A DNA stretch of 44,175 nucleotides from Oscillatoriaceae cyanobacterium Prado104 (GTDB taxonomy: Bacteria; Cyanobacteriota; Cyanobacteriia; Cyanobacteriales; Microcoleaceae): positions 1-44,175 of the forward strand of contig JALOON010000101.1 of the NCBI GenBank assembly GCA_025454405.1, written 5' to 3'. Within the stretch, counting starts at the first letter, position 1, and each line of letters begins with the position of its first letter. Both the position numbers and the translations under genes were made by a program. Below the pieces are notes generated by a model, which was given only the letters and a program-made list of their open reading frames with translations, was not told the DNA's origin and made no database searches. Below, piece by piece: positions 1-8,990 of this stretch.

Positions 1-341
1 TCGCAAACCCTCGTGCCCTGAAATCATTGATTCTTTGTTAGCTGATTTTCAATAATCGAGGTCTATCGTCAATAAGCACCCGATCTTTTTGCATGCTACA
101 GAGCCGGCAACAATTGCTAGAAAGCTTATGGGACAAGGGGTTTAAGATTGTTAAGAAAGATGTTTATAAAGCATAGCTTTTTAAGGGGGATTTAGGGGGA
201 TCTAGGCTCAGACAAAAATGAGATTTTCCAAAGGTTTTAGATGCTTGTTGACGCGCATCAATACACGTAGTAGATCGCGATGCCAACCAATTACCAATTA
301 CAATTAACGATTACCAATTACCAATTACCAAATTAGAAAAT
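1..341. other. Non-coding left edge of window
   Basis: I see no convincing gene here. The stretch holds an AT-rich sequence with a G-rich motif (TTAAGGGGGATTTAGGGGGA, about 180-200), and near its end a short tandem repeat that runs almost to the first start codon. An upstream gene or transposon end may be cut off by the window edge, but nothing in the sequence shows it. Confidence 0.5.
285..336. repeat. Heptamer-like tandem repeat (ACCAATT units)
   Basis: ACCAATT-type units are repeated imperfectly about seven times just before the peroxiredoxin-like gene. Short tandemly repeated heptamers are a known feature of filamentous cyanobacterial genomes. The array occupies the expected ribosome-binding region of the next gene and contains no recognisable Shine-Dalgarno sequence. 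Confidence 0.7.
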
Positions 342-881
342 ATGCTGACTTCTACGGATTTTAGCGGCTTGTTAAATCAGCGATTTTTCCAAAATTTCTT
401 GCCGGTGCCGGCGACGAATTCTCTGAATCTGGGACAGATGACGCCAGATTTTGAGCTGCCGGATATTACTAATGATAAATTGGTGAGATTGTCTAATTAT
501 CGGGGCGATCGACCCGTTGTTCTAGCTTTCACTCGGATTTTTACTGAAAAGCAGTATTGCCCTTTTTGCTTTCCTCATATTAAAGCTTTGAACGAAAACT
601 GGGAAAAATTTGCCGATCGCAATATAGAATTATTGATGGTGACGAGCACGGACGATCGGCAAAGCCAAATTGTGGTAAGAGATTTAGGGTTAAAAATGCC
701 CTTGCTGAGCGATCCTAGCTGTCGGGTATTTCAGGCCTATGAAACAGGTCAAGCTTTAGGAGCTCCTTTGCCAGCTCAATTTGTTTTAGATGAAAATGGC
801 AAACTCTTGTTTAAACATTTGTTTTCTTTTATAGACCACAATGCTAGTGTAGAAACTTTGTTGCAAGCTATCCCTAAATAG
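342..881 (+). CDS. Peroxiredoxin-like (AhpC/TSA, redoxin) protein
   Basis: The 179-residue product has a thioredoxin-fold redoxin domain from about residue 32 to the C-terminus. It opens with a GQMTPDFELPD segment typical of AhpC/TSA proteins. A Cys-Pro-Phe-Cys motif (C73, C76) follows the central strand in the position of the peroxidatic cysteine, and the context FTEKQYC differs from the classical PxxxTxxC. The family reduces peroxides or exchanges disulfides with thiol partners in the cytoplasm. The CxxC spacing leaves a thioredoxin-like reductase role equally possible. There is no signal peptide. The ATG at 342 is the first in frame and lacks a clear ribosome-binding site because a tandem repeat lies directly upstream. 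It appears to be transcribed alone. The substrate is not predictable. Confidence 0.85.
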   Translation: MLTSTDFSGLLNQRFFQNFLPVPATNSLNLGQMTPDFELPDITNDKLVRLSNYRGDRPVVLAFTRIFTEKQYCPFCFPHIKALNENWEKFADRNIELLMVTSTDDRQSQIVVRDLGLKMPLLSDPSCRVFQAYETGQALGAPLPAQFVLDENGKLLFKHLFSFIDHNASVETLLQAIPK

Positions 882-993
882 AGAGACCACATTGCCAATT
901 TGTGTTAACAACTAGGTAATTCATCTTGGATCGCTCTTCGCTTGTACGTGGTGGAACGCGATATACAGCACTTTTCAGTTATCTGAGGTACAG

Positions 994-1026
994 AGAAACC
1001 GGGTTTCTTCAAGAAACCCGGTTTCT
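994..1026. repeat. Perfect palindromic hairpin (AGAAACCGGGTTTCTT)
   Basis: Two 16-nt arms, AGAAACCGGGTTTCTT and its exact complement, are separated by one base. This is typical of small dispersed palindromes in cyanobacteria. It lies between the peroxiredoxin-like gene and the toxin-antitoxin pair and has no T-tract, so it is not a clear terminator. Confidence 0.8.
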
Positions 1027-1080
1027 AGGGTGTGCATCATAGCCTACAAATAATACTTTACAGAGTATTGAACTTGAGGT

Positions 1081-1158
1081 GACGATCGAGGAATTAGATC
1101 GCGGTGTGAGTTTTGGGCGATAAATGAAGTAAGCTAGAGACAAAGGTTTCAAAATAGA
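1081..1158 (+). repeat. Direct repeat, copy 1: leader of the DUF433 gene
   Basis: About 78 bp ending shortly before the DUF433 gene are repeated at 1819-1896, directly before a truncated DUF433 copy. Shared stretches include GAATTAGAT, CGGTGTGA, GATAAATGAAGTAAG and ACAAAGGTTTCAAA. The repeat therefore marks a duplication of the module together with its upstream region, which may carry the promoter. Confidence 0.8.
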
Positions 1159-1185
1159 TGAAAACTTCATAGAGTCGCAGTGGTT

Positions 1186-1431
1186 ATGAACTGGAAAGCA
1201 CACATTCACTCAAATCCTAAAATTCTGCTTGGCAAGCCTGTAATTAAGGGGACACGAATATCCGTGGAGTTCGTTTTAGGATTATTTTCAGAAGGTTGGA
1301 CGCAGCAACAAGTTCTAGAAAACTACCCAACACTTAATCCTGAATCTATCCAAGCTGTGTTTGCTTTCGCGGCTGAATGTCTCAAAGAAGACGTATTTTA
1401 CACACCTTTACTATTTGCAGAAGCAAGTTAA
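1186..1431 (+). CDS. DUF433-family antitoxin
   Basis: The 81-residue product matches the DUF433 family: an N-terminal segment with GKPVIKGTRISVEFVL, then a helix-turn-helix-like region with the characteristic YPTLNPESIQAVFAFAAE. DUF433 proteins are commonly antitoxins next to DUF5615 PIN-like toxins. Known members probably bind DNA and neutralise the toxin. I chose the ATG at 1186; a GTG two codons upstream (1180) is also possible. Neither has a strong ribosome-binding site. The stop codon overlaps the start of the next gene by one base, which implies translational coupling. The function is a family inference and the autoregulation is assumed. Confidence 0.85.
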   Translation: MNWKAHIHSNPKILLGKPVIKGTRISVEFVLGLFSEGWTQQQVLENYPTLNPESIQAVFAFAAECLKEDVFYTPLLFAEAS

Positions 1432-1787
1432 TGCGGTTTCTGGCAAATGAAAACTTTCCACTACAGAGTGTGCGACTGCTACGTCAAGCGGATCTTGAAG
1501 TCGCTTCAGTAACGGAGGATTCTCCAGGAATTGAGGATTCCGAGGTTTTGGCTCGTGCGGCGGATGAGCAACGGGTAATTTTGACTTTCGATCGCGATTA
1601 TGGCGAACTCATTTATCGCTTGCGGTTGCGATCGCCAAGGGGTGTCATTTATTTGCGGTTTCGTCCTCACACGCCGGAAGAACCAGCATCAATATTGTTA
1701 AATTTATTACAAATCGAAGGATTGAAATTTGAGGAACGGTTTACGGTGGTGGATCGCGATCGAATTCGTCAACGCCCGTTACCGTAG
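1431..1787 (+). CDS. DUF5615 PIN-like toxin
   Basis: The 118-residue product begins MRFLANENFP and contains the family's acidic motifs: E7 in LANEN, a DSEVL segment, and TFDRDYGEL. These fit the DUF5615 PIN-like fold, a presumed metal-dependent ribonuclease. The ATG at 1431 overlaps the preceding DUF433 stop codon, the usual order for this pair. An upstream in-frame start at 1377 lies inside the antitoxin gene and is not needed. The gene looks intact. The target RNA is unknown. Confidence 0.85.
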   Translation: MRFLANENFPLQSVRLLRQADLEVASVTEDSPGIEDSEVLARAADEQRVILTFDRDYGELIYRLRLRSPRGVIYLRFRPHTPEEPASILLNLLQIEGLKFEERFTVVDRDRIRQRPLP

Positions 1788-1818
1788 TTTTTTAAACAGC
1801 CATTAGTGTTGCAGTTGT

Positions 1819-1896
1819 GGCGATCGCAGAATTAGATAGCGGTGTGAATTTCGATCGATAAATGAAGTAAGGTAGAAACAAAGGTTTCAAACAATT
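1819..1896 (+). repeat. Direct repeat, copy 2: leader of the truncated DUF433 gene
   Basis: This is the second copy of the 78-bp leader found at 1081-1158, with scattered substitutions and one small shift. It precedes the truncated DUF433 remnant, so leader and gene appear to have been duplicated together. Confidence 0.8.
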
Positions 1897-1903
1897 TTAA
1901 CCA

Positions 1904-2053
1904 ATGCCAGCATCCGTTGCTTATCTGTTTGACAGAATCACAGTGAACCCAAGACAATGTGGCGGTCGTCCCTGCATCCGGGGAATGCGGATTCGAGTCA
2001 TCGATTGGTTCTCAGTATATGACTTGGGAGGGAGAAGTAAGGATCTATTCTGA
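1904..2053 (+). pseudogene. Truncated DUF433 antitoxin remnant
   Basis: A 49-codon reading frame starts MPASVAYLFDRITVNPRQ and continues through CGGRPCIRGMRIRVIDW, the conserved N-terminal half of DUF433 proteins. It then departs from the family (FSVYDLGGRSKDLF) and stops. The helix-turn-helix half and any toxin partner are missing. The remnant lies 116 bp after the intact toxin gene and carries a copy of the same leader, so it is most simply a decayed second antitoxin. It could still make a short peptide, but a complete antitoxin fold is unlikely. Confidence 0.7.
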
Positions 2054-2158
2054 AATACAAGTAGATGCTGTTTGCCCTGAATATCAACTTCCTTACAGGT
2101 AAGTCAGAAGCGTTTGTAATTCCCTACCCGGAATGCCTAACCACGAAATAACATTGTC

Positions 2159-2189
2159 TAGGTTGGGTTTCGTTCCTCAACCCAACCTA
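2159..2189. repeat. Hairpin TAGGTTGGGTT / AACCCAACCTA
   Basis: Perfect 11-nt arms flank a 9-nt loop. The same AGGTTGGGTT core forms part of the much longer palindrome at 44045-44125, so this is a member of a dispersed hairpin family. Confidence 0.75.
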
Positions 2190-2340
2190 ATTGAATATCC
2201 GATCGCAGTTTCGATCGCCAATTCGATCGCCGGTTTTTTCGACACAGAAACATTAGCTTTCGTAGATTGCCAACTAGGACGCGGGCAGTAAAACGGAGAT
2301 AACGGACGTTTTGTCAGTCGATCGGCGATCGAATTAGTTC

Positions 2341-2391
2341 GTAGTGTGGACTTTAGTCCGCAATCTGGAAACGGACTGAAGTCCGCACTAC
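2341..2391 (-). terminator. Inverted repeat at the 3' end of the giant gene, probable terminator
   Basis: Twenty-base arms (GTAGTGTGGACTTTAGTCCG and its complement with two G-T mismatches that stay pairable as RNA) lie 9 bp beyond the minus-strand stop codon. The same family occurs at 17507-17556 and, degraded, at about 26397-26440, also at gene 3' ends. There is no long T-tract, so it may act by protecting the 3' end rather than by classical intrinsic termination. Confidence 0.5.
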
Positions 2392-2399
2392 AAACTGTT

Positions 2400-5300
2400 T
2401 TAAAACAGAAAATCTGTCGCGTCGATCGCCCCTACCGGCACTCCGATTAAGGAAGCTAAAACTTGCCCGTTCGATGCTAGCTTAATCGAAGTTACATCAT
2501 TACTTTGACTAACATCTAATTGCGCAAAAGTCAAGCCATTAGTGAGGAAAATCGCATCTTTTCCATCCTCAAAATCGACAATTGTATCGATACCAGAATT
2601 GGCAGATAGTAAGAAGTAATCGCTACCCGCACCTCCAATTAAACAATCATTACCTAAGCCACCAATTAAGGTATCGTTGCCTTTGCCGCCGTAGAGAGTA
2701 TCGTTACCATCACCACCGATAATACTGTCAAACCCTCGATCGCCCAACAAGATATCTTCACCGTTACTGCCAAGCAGAGTATCATTACCCTTGCCGCCGT
2801 AAACGCTGTCGTCGCCGAGGCTGCCGTCAATGGAATCATTGCCGCGTTTGCCACTGATGAAATCGTTAGCATTACCGCCAATCAGAGTATCATCTTCATT
2901 GGTACCGATCGCCGAATTGACAGAATCCTCGATCGAATCGCTGACAGGTACAATATCACCAGTTGCGATCGGAGTAGCAGGTTCTTCAGGTGCAGCAATG
3001 CCTTGAATTTTCGCATCTAAAGCAGTACTGGTATTTTCAGCAACTACTTCAGCAATCGGTTTGATACCCGCAGCAACTTGTTTTAAATCGATCGCAGTAT
3101 CGCTGAGTGCAACTTTTTGAACGCGTGCAACTTCGCCAGGAATCCAATCAGGCAAAAAGTTAGAAATCGCTCGATCGACCTTTTGATTTGCCTCTACCAT
3201 TACCTCAGCAACTTGCGGGGCAATTAACAGTAATTGTTGGCTGTTCAGATTCGAGTCAACCTGTTTGGTATTGGTAACAGCTTTCTCGATAATTGTTGAC
3301 AACTGTGCCGGATTAGTTAAATCCAACTCGCTACCGGATTGAATTTGACTGGTTATGGCACTGACAACAGCTTTGTTAATCGCTGGAAAACTAGCGGTAG
3401 CAGCGCCGTCAATAAAAGTGGCTGTTTGGGTAATTAAGTTTTGCACTTTTACCATTGCTGCCAAAGTTTCCACGCCGCCGGGTAAATTGTCTTTTGTCGA
3501 GACAATTGGATCTAAATCTGTCAAATCAACACTTGCTGGAATCGCCAAAGCAGTTTTAACTTTCGATTCCGCTTCATTTTGGGAAATTCCCTGCTGCATC
3601 AAATCTGCTACCAGAGTCGTCAACAGCGTGACTACTGTAGAATCTGGCGGTGCAGATACAGGTGTTTCCAGAGGCAAACCAGTCGCAGTGTCGAAGCCGC
3701 CAACAGCAGTTATATTGCCTTCTTCTGGATCGATTTGACCGTTTTTGTTAGTGTCAAAAGTCTCAATGGGGATATCTAGTTCGTATTCACCATTGGCATC
3801 AGTAGTCGTCGAGGGTTCGTTGGCATCGAGAATGCTGTTTTTGTTGCTGTCCAAGAAGACATTTGCACCGGCGATGTAAGCATCAATAATGACGCCTCTA
3901 GATGTAATGCTCACAGGAATGAGATCGATCGCAGTTGCACCAGCTTTGTCGGTTGCTGTTAACTTAATCTCGAATGCTTGAAGATTGGAACTTTTGCCGC
4001 TGAAAGTGCGAGTATTTGGATTGAAATTCAGCCAACTTGGCAGGGGATTTCCGTTACTCAGAGTAGCTGAATAAGTGAGAGTATCTCCCGGATCGGAATC
4101 TGTGAAGGTATTCTGCGGGAAAGTGTATTCAAACTGCGATGAATTGCTTACCCGGAGGTTTCGATAGTGCCACGGGGTGGTATCCGGGCCGTAATTGAGT
4201 ACCGGCGGGTGGTTGATGTTTGGAGTTGGAGTGGGTGCAGGTGTGCCTGTAGGAGTGGGTGCAGGTGTGCCTGTAGGAGTGGGTGCAGGTGTGCCTGTAG
4301 GAGTGGGTGCAGGTGTGCCTGTAGGAGTGGGTGCAGGCGTTTCTGTGGGAGTTGGCGCGGGCGTTTCTGTAGGAGTGGGTGCAGGTGTGCCTGTAGGAGT
4401 GGGTGCAGGCGTTTCTGTGGGAGTTGGTGCGGGCGTTTCTGTGGGAGTTGGTGCAGGCGTGCCTGTGGGAGTTGGCGCGGGCGTGCCTGTGGGAGTTGGT
4501 GCAGGCGTGCCTGTGGGAGTTGGCGCGGGCGTGCCTGTGGGAGTTGGCGTTGGCGTGCCTGTGGGAGTTGGTGCAGGCGTGCCTGTGGGAGTTGGCGCGG
4601 GCGTGCCTGTGGGAGTTGGCGTTGGCGCTGGCGGTGTCGGTGTTGGCGGTAATGCAGCAGTGTAAGTCACGGTATTGTCTGTACTCGTGCTCGCGGTATT
4701 GGCATTACCTGCTAAATCTGTGACTGCATTCGCATTGATGCTGGCAACAATATTGCCGTCGCCTGTCATGCCGCTGACTCCTAAGGTGTAAGTAGGGCCA
4801 GTGCCGGATATGTTAGCTGTTAAAGTTCCCGCTGCTGCACTTCCCGTGAAGCTAATATCTGAGGCATCAAAACCTGTTACTTCTTCGCTGAATGTGACTG
4901 TGAAGTTAATGGTTGAATTGCCAGTCGGATCGGTTTGTGTCGCGGCTTGATTAACGGTAACAGTCGGAGCAATTGTGTCAATGACTATTGCTTTATTTGC
5001 ACCTAGCGAATTGGCTGCACCGGGACTGGGTAAAGTCAATACAGCATTATCGTTTTTGGCATTCAGGATAGTACCGCCGTTGAGAGTAAGCGAAGTTGTC
5101 GATCCGTAGTCTAAATCGAGACTGTTATTTCCGGCTGCAACTGTGTAATTAAATGTCAGGGTATTGCTGCCGCTGCCGCTGACATAATTGGCAACTGCAT
5201 CGGTGGTTCCTGTTTCTAAGATAAGCTGCGGCGTCCCCGTAACTGTGACTGGTTGGGAGAGTGTGACTGTAATGGGAATGACTTTACCAATACCGTAAGT

Positions 5301-8300
5301 ACCGTTGGCTTCTGTTGAGCTGATATTGGTAATAATGGGCTCGTTGCTAACGGTGATGCTGGCAGTTTCTACCGCACTGCTGAACGGACTTGAAACACCG
5401 TTAATTTCTAAGTCTTTGGCAATGTCAACATTCGCTGGACTGGCGGATGGGTATGTGATATTACCTAATCGATCCAATGTTCTAATTTGATCCCAGGCAC
5501 GGAAGGTAATAGCGTTGCTGATATTTCCGGTGTAACCGTTGTTGGGAATAAAGCGAATGCGGGTAGTGGCATCGGATGGCAATAAGAGTGGATTGCGATC
5601 GATTCCCGGATCTGTAGGGAAAGCAAAATCAATCCAATTTGTACCATCTGCGGTGTATTGCCAGCGGCCATTGGTTGTGTTTAAATCTGTAATCGCAATG
5701 CCGCGGGGACGGAGGGAAATTGCATCATTTGGATCGGTGATTTTTGTGCCGCCGAGTCGATCGATTAATTCAGAGATTAATGTCCCGCTATTATTTGGAT
5801 TGTCAGGTTGAGTGGCGGTCAAATAAGGCGCACCCGAATTATCCAACACTGGGGAGTCGTTGACGAGGACCGTGACTCGACTTCTGTTGTACTGCGGGAT
5901 ATTTTGATAGAAATAACCAGGTTGATAGTCGTAGGAGTTGGTGTAGCCATCAGTGGCGCTGTAATAGAAGAAGTCAATGTCGTTGAAACCGGGTGCTGGA
6001 GTATAGGTGATGCTGCGTTTGGGGTCAATCTCAATGTCCGAAACAGAACCGTTAATATTGAGGGCATTGGGATTGTTAAAAGGATTGTTAAAAGGATCGT
6101 TATAGGGATCGCTATAGGGGGGATAGTAGCCGTAGTTGCTATTATTCGATCCCCAAATCCGGCCGATTTTGGTGGACGGTTCGCCACCAGGATTGGCATT
6201 ACTAGCAAATATGATGTTATTTTTGCTATCGATCGCGATCGCAGCACCATAACCACTATAGGGCAAGTAATTGTTAGTCAAAGTCGGATCTTCAGTGCCG
6301 TCGCTATTCAACCTGACAATCCTGTTCTGATCCGCTACTACTATCTTGCCGTTGCCGTCAACAGCGATCCGAGAGGTTGAACTACTTGGTAGGCTGGGAT
6401 TGAAAGTAGTATCTAAAGTGCCGTCGCTATTTAATCGGATTAGATAAGGGTTAATCGGCTGTCCGTTAATAGCCATAAAACCGATGACTGGATCGTATGC
6501 TATCGGCTGTCCGCCAACACTGCTGAATTGCCCGTTAACTAATAGTTTGCCATTAGCATCAATAGCTATCCCTTCAACTCTTGGATAAGCAATGATGTTG
6601 GGGTCGAAAGTTGTATCTACCGTGCCGTCGCTATTCAAACGAGCAATATTGTTACGCTGCCGCCCGCCGATTTGGGTGAATGAACCTCCTATGACAGGGT
6701 TATTATTAGCATCGATCGCGATCGCTCCGAACCCATCTCCTTGATTATTCTCATTGATAAAAGAAGGATCGATAGAGCCGTTATAGGCGTTTAATCGAGC
6801 AACATTTATGCCAGGAGATATATCATTTTTTGGCCAGATTAAGTTGCCGTTAGCATCTATTGCAAACCGATTTCCAACCCTTTCCCCATAAATGTTGCTG
6901 GGTGTCCCGTAAGGGTTGTTGGGGTTGCTAGAGTTGAATGTCGGATCTACTTTGCCGTCGGTGGTATTCAATCGGACTAAATTTCTGCGATCGAGTCCGC
7001 CTATATTGATAAAATTGCCACTTACGATGGGGTTGCCATCATCACCGATCTCGATGTCGCTAACTACAGGAAATTGCTGAGGATCGTAAGAACCGGGAGA
7101 ATAGAGATTCGGATATCCTGTAGCATTCGGATTGAAAGTCGGATCTAGCGTTCCGTCACTATTCAATCGAGCAATATTATTGCGGGGTTTTCCAGCAATC
7201 TCAGTAAATTTTCCTCCTACATAAATCCAGTCGTTAATAGCAGCATAACCGTAGTTTTGGGTTGGCGTAACAAAACCGTAGTTATATGGATCTGTTGGAG
7301 GAATATATCCTGGGTATATCTCTAATTGAGAGACATTGTTAACTTTCAGAGGTTTTACACCGCCTAAATCGTTTGCCAAAACGTTAATTGCAACACTGCG
7401 CGGATTGACATTTGGAGGTAGATTATAGGGGTCTAGCGGAGCGACAGTGATGGCTGCCCTGTCCGGTTGCGTGACTATGGGTCCATTCCCAGTAGTGACT
7501 TTCCCCAGACGAAATGTAGAACTTCCTTGGTCATTACTGTCCCCTAAAAATACCGATCCATATCCGTAGGAATCGACATAGGGATTGAAAATAGGAGAAC
7601 TTGCTGTTGGCTGGAATAAGTAGTCGCGCAGCGGCCCTGTTAAAATTGGAGTTGAGGAGTCATTAACAAAGAGTTTGTACTCGTTATTTTTGACATTCAG
7701 CGCGTACTTGTTAAATGACGCAAGGTTAAATCCAGCAGGAAGTGTTGCGGTTTCAGCAGGGACAAAGTTATTGGTAGTGGGGGTTGATTGAGCAAAAATT
7801 CCTGTGGATTTGAAACCCAATTCTACACCAGGAGCAATGACGCTGAAACCCGATCGATTTGCTTCGCTAGTTTCTGCGGTAATTGCCACGTTAAACAATA
7901 GGGTATAGCCATTGAAGCGATCGAGTCTTCCTAGTTGTGGAACATTTCCGATATTTGGATCGTAGGGTGGTTGAGGCGGCAGAAATATGTCTTGATTAGA
8001 ATAACCTGCAATGCCTGTATTTCCTCCGGAGATGCTGGCAGTATTGATGCTGATATTTGGTGAAAATGCACCGGTGTTTAAAGTAGGGGGATTTGTACTA
8101 TTAGGGTCTGGTGTTTGTAAGTAACGCAGCCTGAGTAGCTGTTGTGATCCTATTTCTGGAGGTGCATTTTCAGGTAATTGAAATACTCCTATGCCGTAGC
8201 CGTAGCCGGAGCCATAATAGCTAGGAGTTGAAATGTTTGTGATGCCGTCGTAGAGAGTATACTTGCTGAGGACGCGATCGTAAGCTGCTAAAGTTTCTGG

Positions 8301-8864
8301 TTTGAATGCTAAAGAGGCAGAAATATCTTCAGTTGTGTATTCCAATTCCCAGTCTCCGCCTTGGGCTGCACTGCCAGTGAGATTGGTAGATGCGGCAATA
8401 TTTGCTCCTGTTAGTGCGGCAATCCGCTGGAGTAAATGAGCGCTATCTGCGCTTGTTTCAAAAGAGTCTAATTCGCTGGTTGAATTGGCTTCTGAGTTAA
8501 TGCTTTCCGATGCAATTTCTGCTGCTACGTTGCAACCGTAAATCAGGATGTCTGCATCAAGATTTAAAGCGTGCCGCCACTGCCGCAATTGTTTGCGATA
8601 AATTTCTAGGTTGCGGCTGCACAATTGGGTTTTGCCGAGTTGCAAGCAGCCGGGACTGCCGTGAGAAACGATGTGAATGCTGTCAATTTTGGTGCGATTT
8701 GTTAATACTTGGGTGATTTGCGCGACTCCATCGGCGCGGGAGTCGATGACTACTGCTTCGGTTCCGGGCGTGACGCCTGCTACCAGGATTTGATAATCTT
8801 CGACTTGGCTGTCGATAAATGCGATCGATCTTGCGGGTAGTTGGCTGGTTGATTTGGTTGACAT
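2400..8864 (-). CDS. Giant DUF4347 / delta-60 repeat / RTX surface protein
   Basis: The 2154-residue product is modular. Residues 1-195 form a DUF4347 domain with a His-Gly motif (H68) and a strand-Cys motif (C111). A region to about 460 resembles a secreted binding module. Several delta-60 type repeats (ARLNSDGTLDPTFNP and similar) span about 545-880. Bacterial Ig-like segments follow to about 1400, then a Thr-Pro-rich linker (about 1410-1547). Next come a putative-Ig/cadherin-like segment (PSWLNFNPNTRTFSG) and an SdrD-like segment (NVFLDSNKNSILDANEPSTT). RTX nonapeptides (GGxGxDxLx) lie near 1990-2090, before a short C-terminal domain. There is no Sec signal, and the RTX end suggests type I secretion. 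The start ATG has AGAGGT eight bases upstream. It is probably a calcium-stabilised adhesin or surface protein. The ligand is unknown. Confidence 0.85.
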   Translation of the reverse strand: MSTKSTSQLPARSIAFIDSQVEDYQILVAGVTPGTEAVVIDSRADGVAQITQVLTNRTKIDSIHIVSHGSPGCLQLGKTQLCSRNLEIYRKQLRQWRHALNLDADILIYGCNVAAEIASESINSEANSTSELDSFETSADSAHLLQRIAALTGANIAASTNLTGSAAQGGDWELEYTTEDISASLAFKPETLAAYDRVLSKYTLYDGITNISTPSYYGSGYGYGIGVFQLPENAPPEIGSQQLLRLRYLQTPDPNSTNPPTLNTGAFSPNISINTASISGGNTGIAGYSNQDIFLPPQPPYDPNIGNVPQLGRLDRFNGYTLLFNVAITAETSEANRSGFSVIAPGVELGFKSTGIFAQSTPTTNNFVPAETATLPAGFNLASFNKYALNVKNNEYKLFVNDSSTPILTGPLRDYLFQPTASSPIFNPYVDSYGYGSVFLGDSNDQGSSTFRLGKVTTGNGPIVTQPDRAAITVAPLDPYNLPPNVNPRSVAINVLANDLGGVKPLKVNNVSQLEIYPGYIPPTDPYNYGFVTPTQNYGYAAINDWIYVGGKFTEIAGKPRNNIARLNSDGTLDPTFNPNATGYPNLYSPGSYDPQQFPVVSDIEIGDDGNPIVSGNFINIGGLDRRNLVRLNTTDGKVDPTFNSSNPNNPYGTPSNIYGERVGNRFAIDANGNLIWPKNDISPGINVARLNAYNGSIDPSFINENNQGDGFGAIAIDANNNPVIGGSFTQIGGRQRNNIARLNSDGTVDTTFDPNIIAYPRVEGIAIDANGKLLVNGQFSSVGGQPIAYDPVIGFMAINGQPINPYLIRLNSDGTLDTTFNPSLPSSSTSRIAVDGNGKIVVADQNRIVRLNSDGTEDPTLTNNYLPYSGYGAAIAIDSKNNIIFASNANPGGEPSTKIGRIWGSNNSNYGYYPPYSDPYNDPFNNPFNNPNALNINGSVSDIEIDPKRSITYTPAPGFNDIDFFYYSATDGYTNSYDYQPGYFYQNIPQYNRSRVTVLVNDSPVLDNSGAPYLTATQPDNPNNSGTLISELIDRLGGTKITDPNDAISLRPRGIAITDLNTTNGRWQYTADGTNWIDFAFPTDPGIDRNPLLLPSDATTRIRFIPNNGYTGNISNAITFRAWDQIRTLDRLGNITYPSASPANVDIAKDLEINGVSSPFSSAVETASITVSNEPIITNISSTEANGTYGIGKVIPITVTLSQPVTVTGTPQLILETGTTDAVANYVSGSGSNTLTFNYTVAAGNNSLDLDYGSTTSLTLNGGTILNAKNDNAVLTLPSPGAANSLGANKAIVIDTIAPTVTVNQAATQTDPTGNSTINFTVTFSEEVTGFDASDISFTGSAAAGTLTANISGTGPTYTLGVSGMTGDGNIVASINANAVTDLAGNANTASTSTDNTVTYTAALPPTPTPPAPTPTPTGTPAPTPTGTPAPTPTGTPTPTPTGTPAPTPTGTPAPTPTGTPAPTPTGTPAPTPTETPAPTPTETPAPTPTGTPAPTPTETPAPTPTETPAPTPTGTPAPTPTGTPAPTPTGTPAPTPTGTPAPTPTPNINHPPVLNYGPDTTPWHYRNLRVSNSSQFEYTFPQNTFTDSDPGDTLTYSATLSNGNPLPSWLNFNPNTRTFSGKSSNLQAFEIKLTATDKAGATAIDLIPVSITSRGVIIDAYIAGANVFLDSNKNSILDANEPSTTTDANGEYELDIPIETFDTNKNGQIDPEEGNITAVGGFDTATGLPLETPVSAPPDSTVVTLLTTLVADLMQQGISQNEAESKVKTALAIPASVDLTDLDPIVSTKDNLPGGVETLAAMVKVQNLITQTATFIDGAATASFPAINKAVVSAITSQIQSGSELDLTNPAQLSTIIEKAVTNTKQVDSNLNSQQLLLIAPQVAEVMVEANQKVDRAISNFLPDWIPGEVARVQKVALSDTAIDLKQVAAGIKPIAEVVAENTSTALDAKIQGIAAPEEPATPIATGDIVPVSDSIEDSVNSAIGTNEDDTLIGGNANDFISGKRGNDSIDGSLGDDSVYGGKGNDTLLGSNGEDILLGDRGFDSIIGGDGNDTLYGGKGNDTLIGGLGNDCLIGGAGSDYFLLSANSGIDTIVDFEDGKDAIFLTNGLTFAQLDVSQSNDVTSIKLASNGQVLASLIGVPVGAIDATDFLF
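4222..4632 (-). repeat. 24-bp tandem repeats coding the Thr-Pro linker
   Basis: About sixteen 24-bp units encode Thr-Pro-Thr-(Gly/Glu)-Thr-Pro-Ala-Pro. Units near the 3' side of the gene are almost identical and differ from the others by synonymous changes, which points to recent unit amplification. Units with Glu in place of Gly are interspersed. The array should be prone to slippage in whole 8-residue steps, leaving the reading frame intact. It separates the Ig-like region from the cadherin-like region. Confidence 0.9.
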
Positions 8865-8876
8865 AACATACCTCTT

Positions 8877-8915
8877 TGATAGTTGATAGTTGATAGTGCG
8901 AGCGTCCCCGCTCGC
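8877..8915. repeat. GATAGTT heptamers plus GCGAGCG hairpin
   Basis: Heptamers (TGATAGT) repeated nearly three times adjoin a 7-bp hairpin GCGAGCG-TCCC-CGCTCGC. The hairpin family recurs at 17569-17584 (GCGAGCATCCCCGCTCG) and near 28088-28105 (GCGAGGATGCTCGC). It lies just upstream of the giant gene's ribosome-binding site. Confidence 0.7.
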
Positions 8916-8990
8916 GATCGACAGATAGTGCGAATGTGTAGTTAATTGCCGATTTAAAAGTTAGTGAAATCGGCAATTTATTGCCGTCTG

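Larger units (their letters stand above)
2054..2399. other. Repeat-rich intergenic stretch
   Basis: No gene is visible. The stretch contains a hairpin based on AGGTTGGGTT (2159-2189), four or more TTCGATCGC-like sites, and a 20-bp-arm inverted repeat directly after the stop codon of the minus-strand giant gene. Confidence 0.6.

Noticed and set aside
4222..4632. CRISPR-like regular repeats
   Set aside because: The 24-bp units are contiguous without spacers and encode an in-frame linker.
4167..4723. Open frames on the plus strand over the Thr-Pro linker
   Set aside because: They are the reverse reading of the 24-bp repeats (Val-Gly or Cys-Arg-rich) and have no homology-like features.
5808..6380. 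190-codon plus-strand frame inside the giant minus gene
   Set aside because: It is antisense to the delta-60 repeat region, whose minus-strand frame is continuous and motif-rich.
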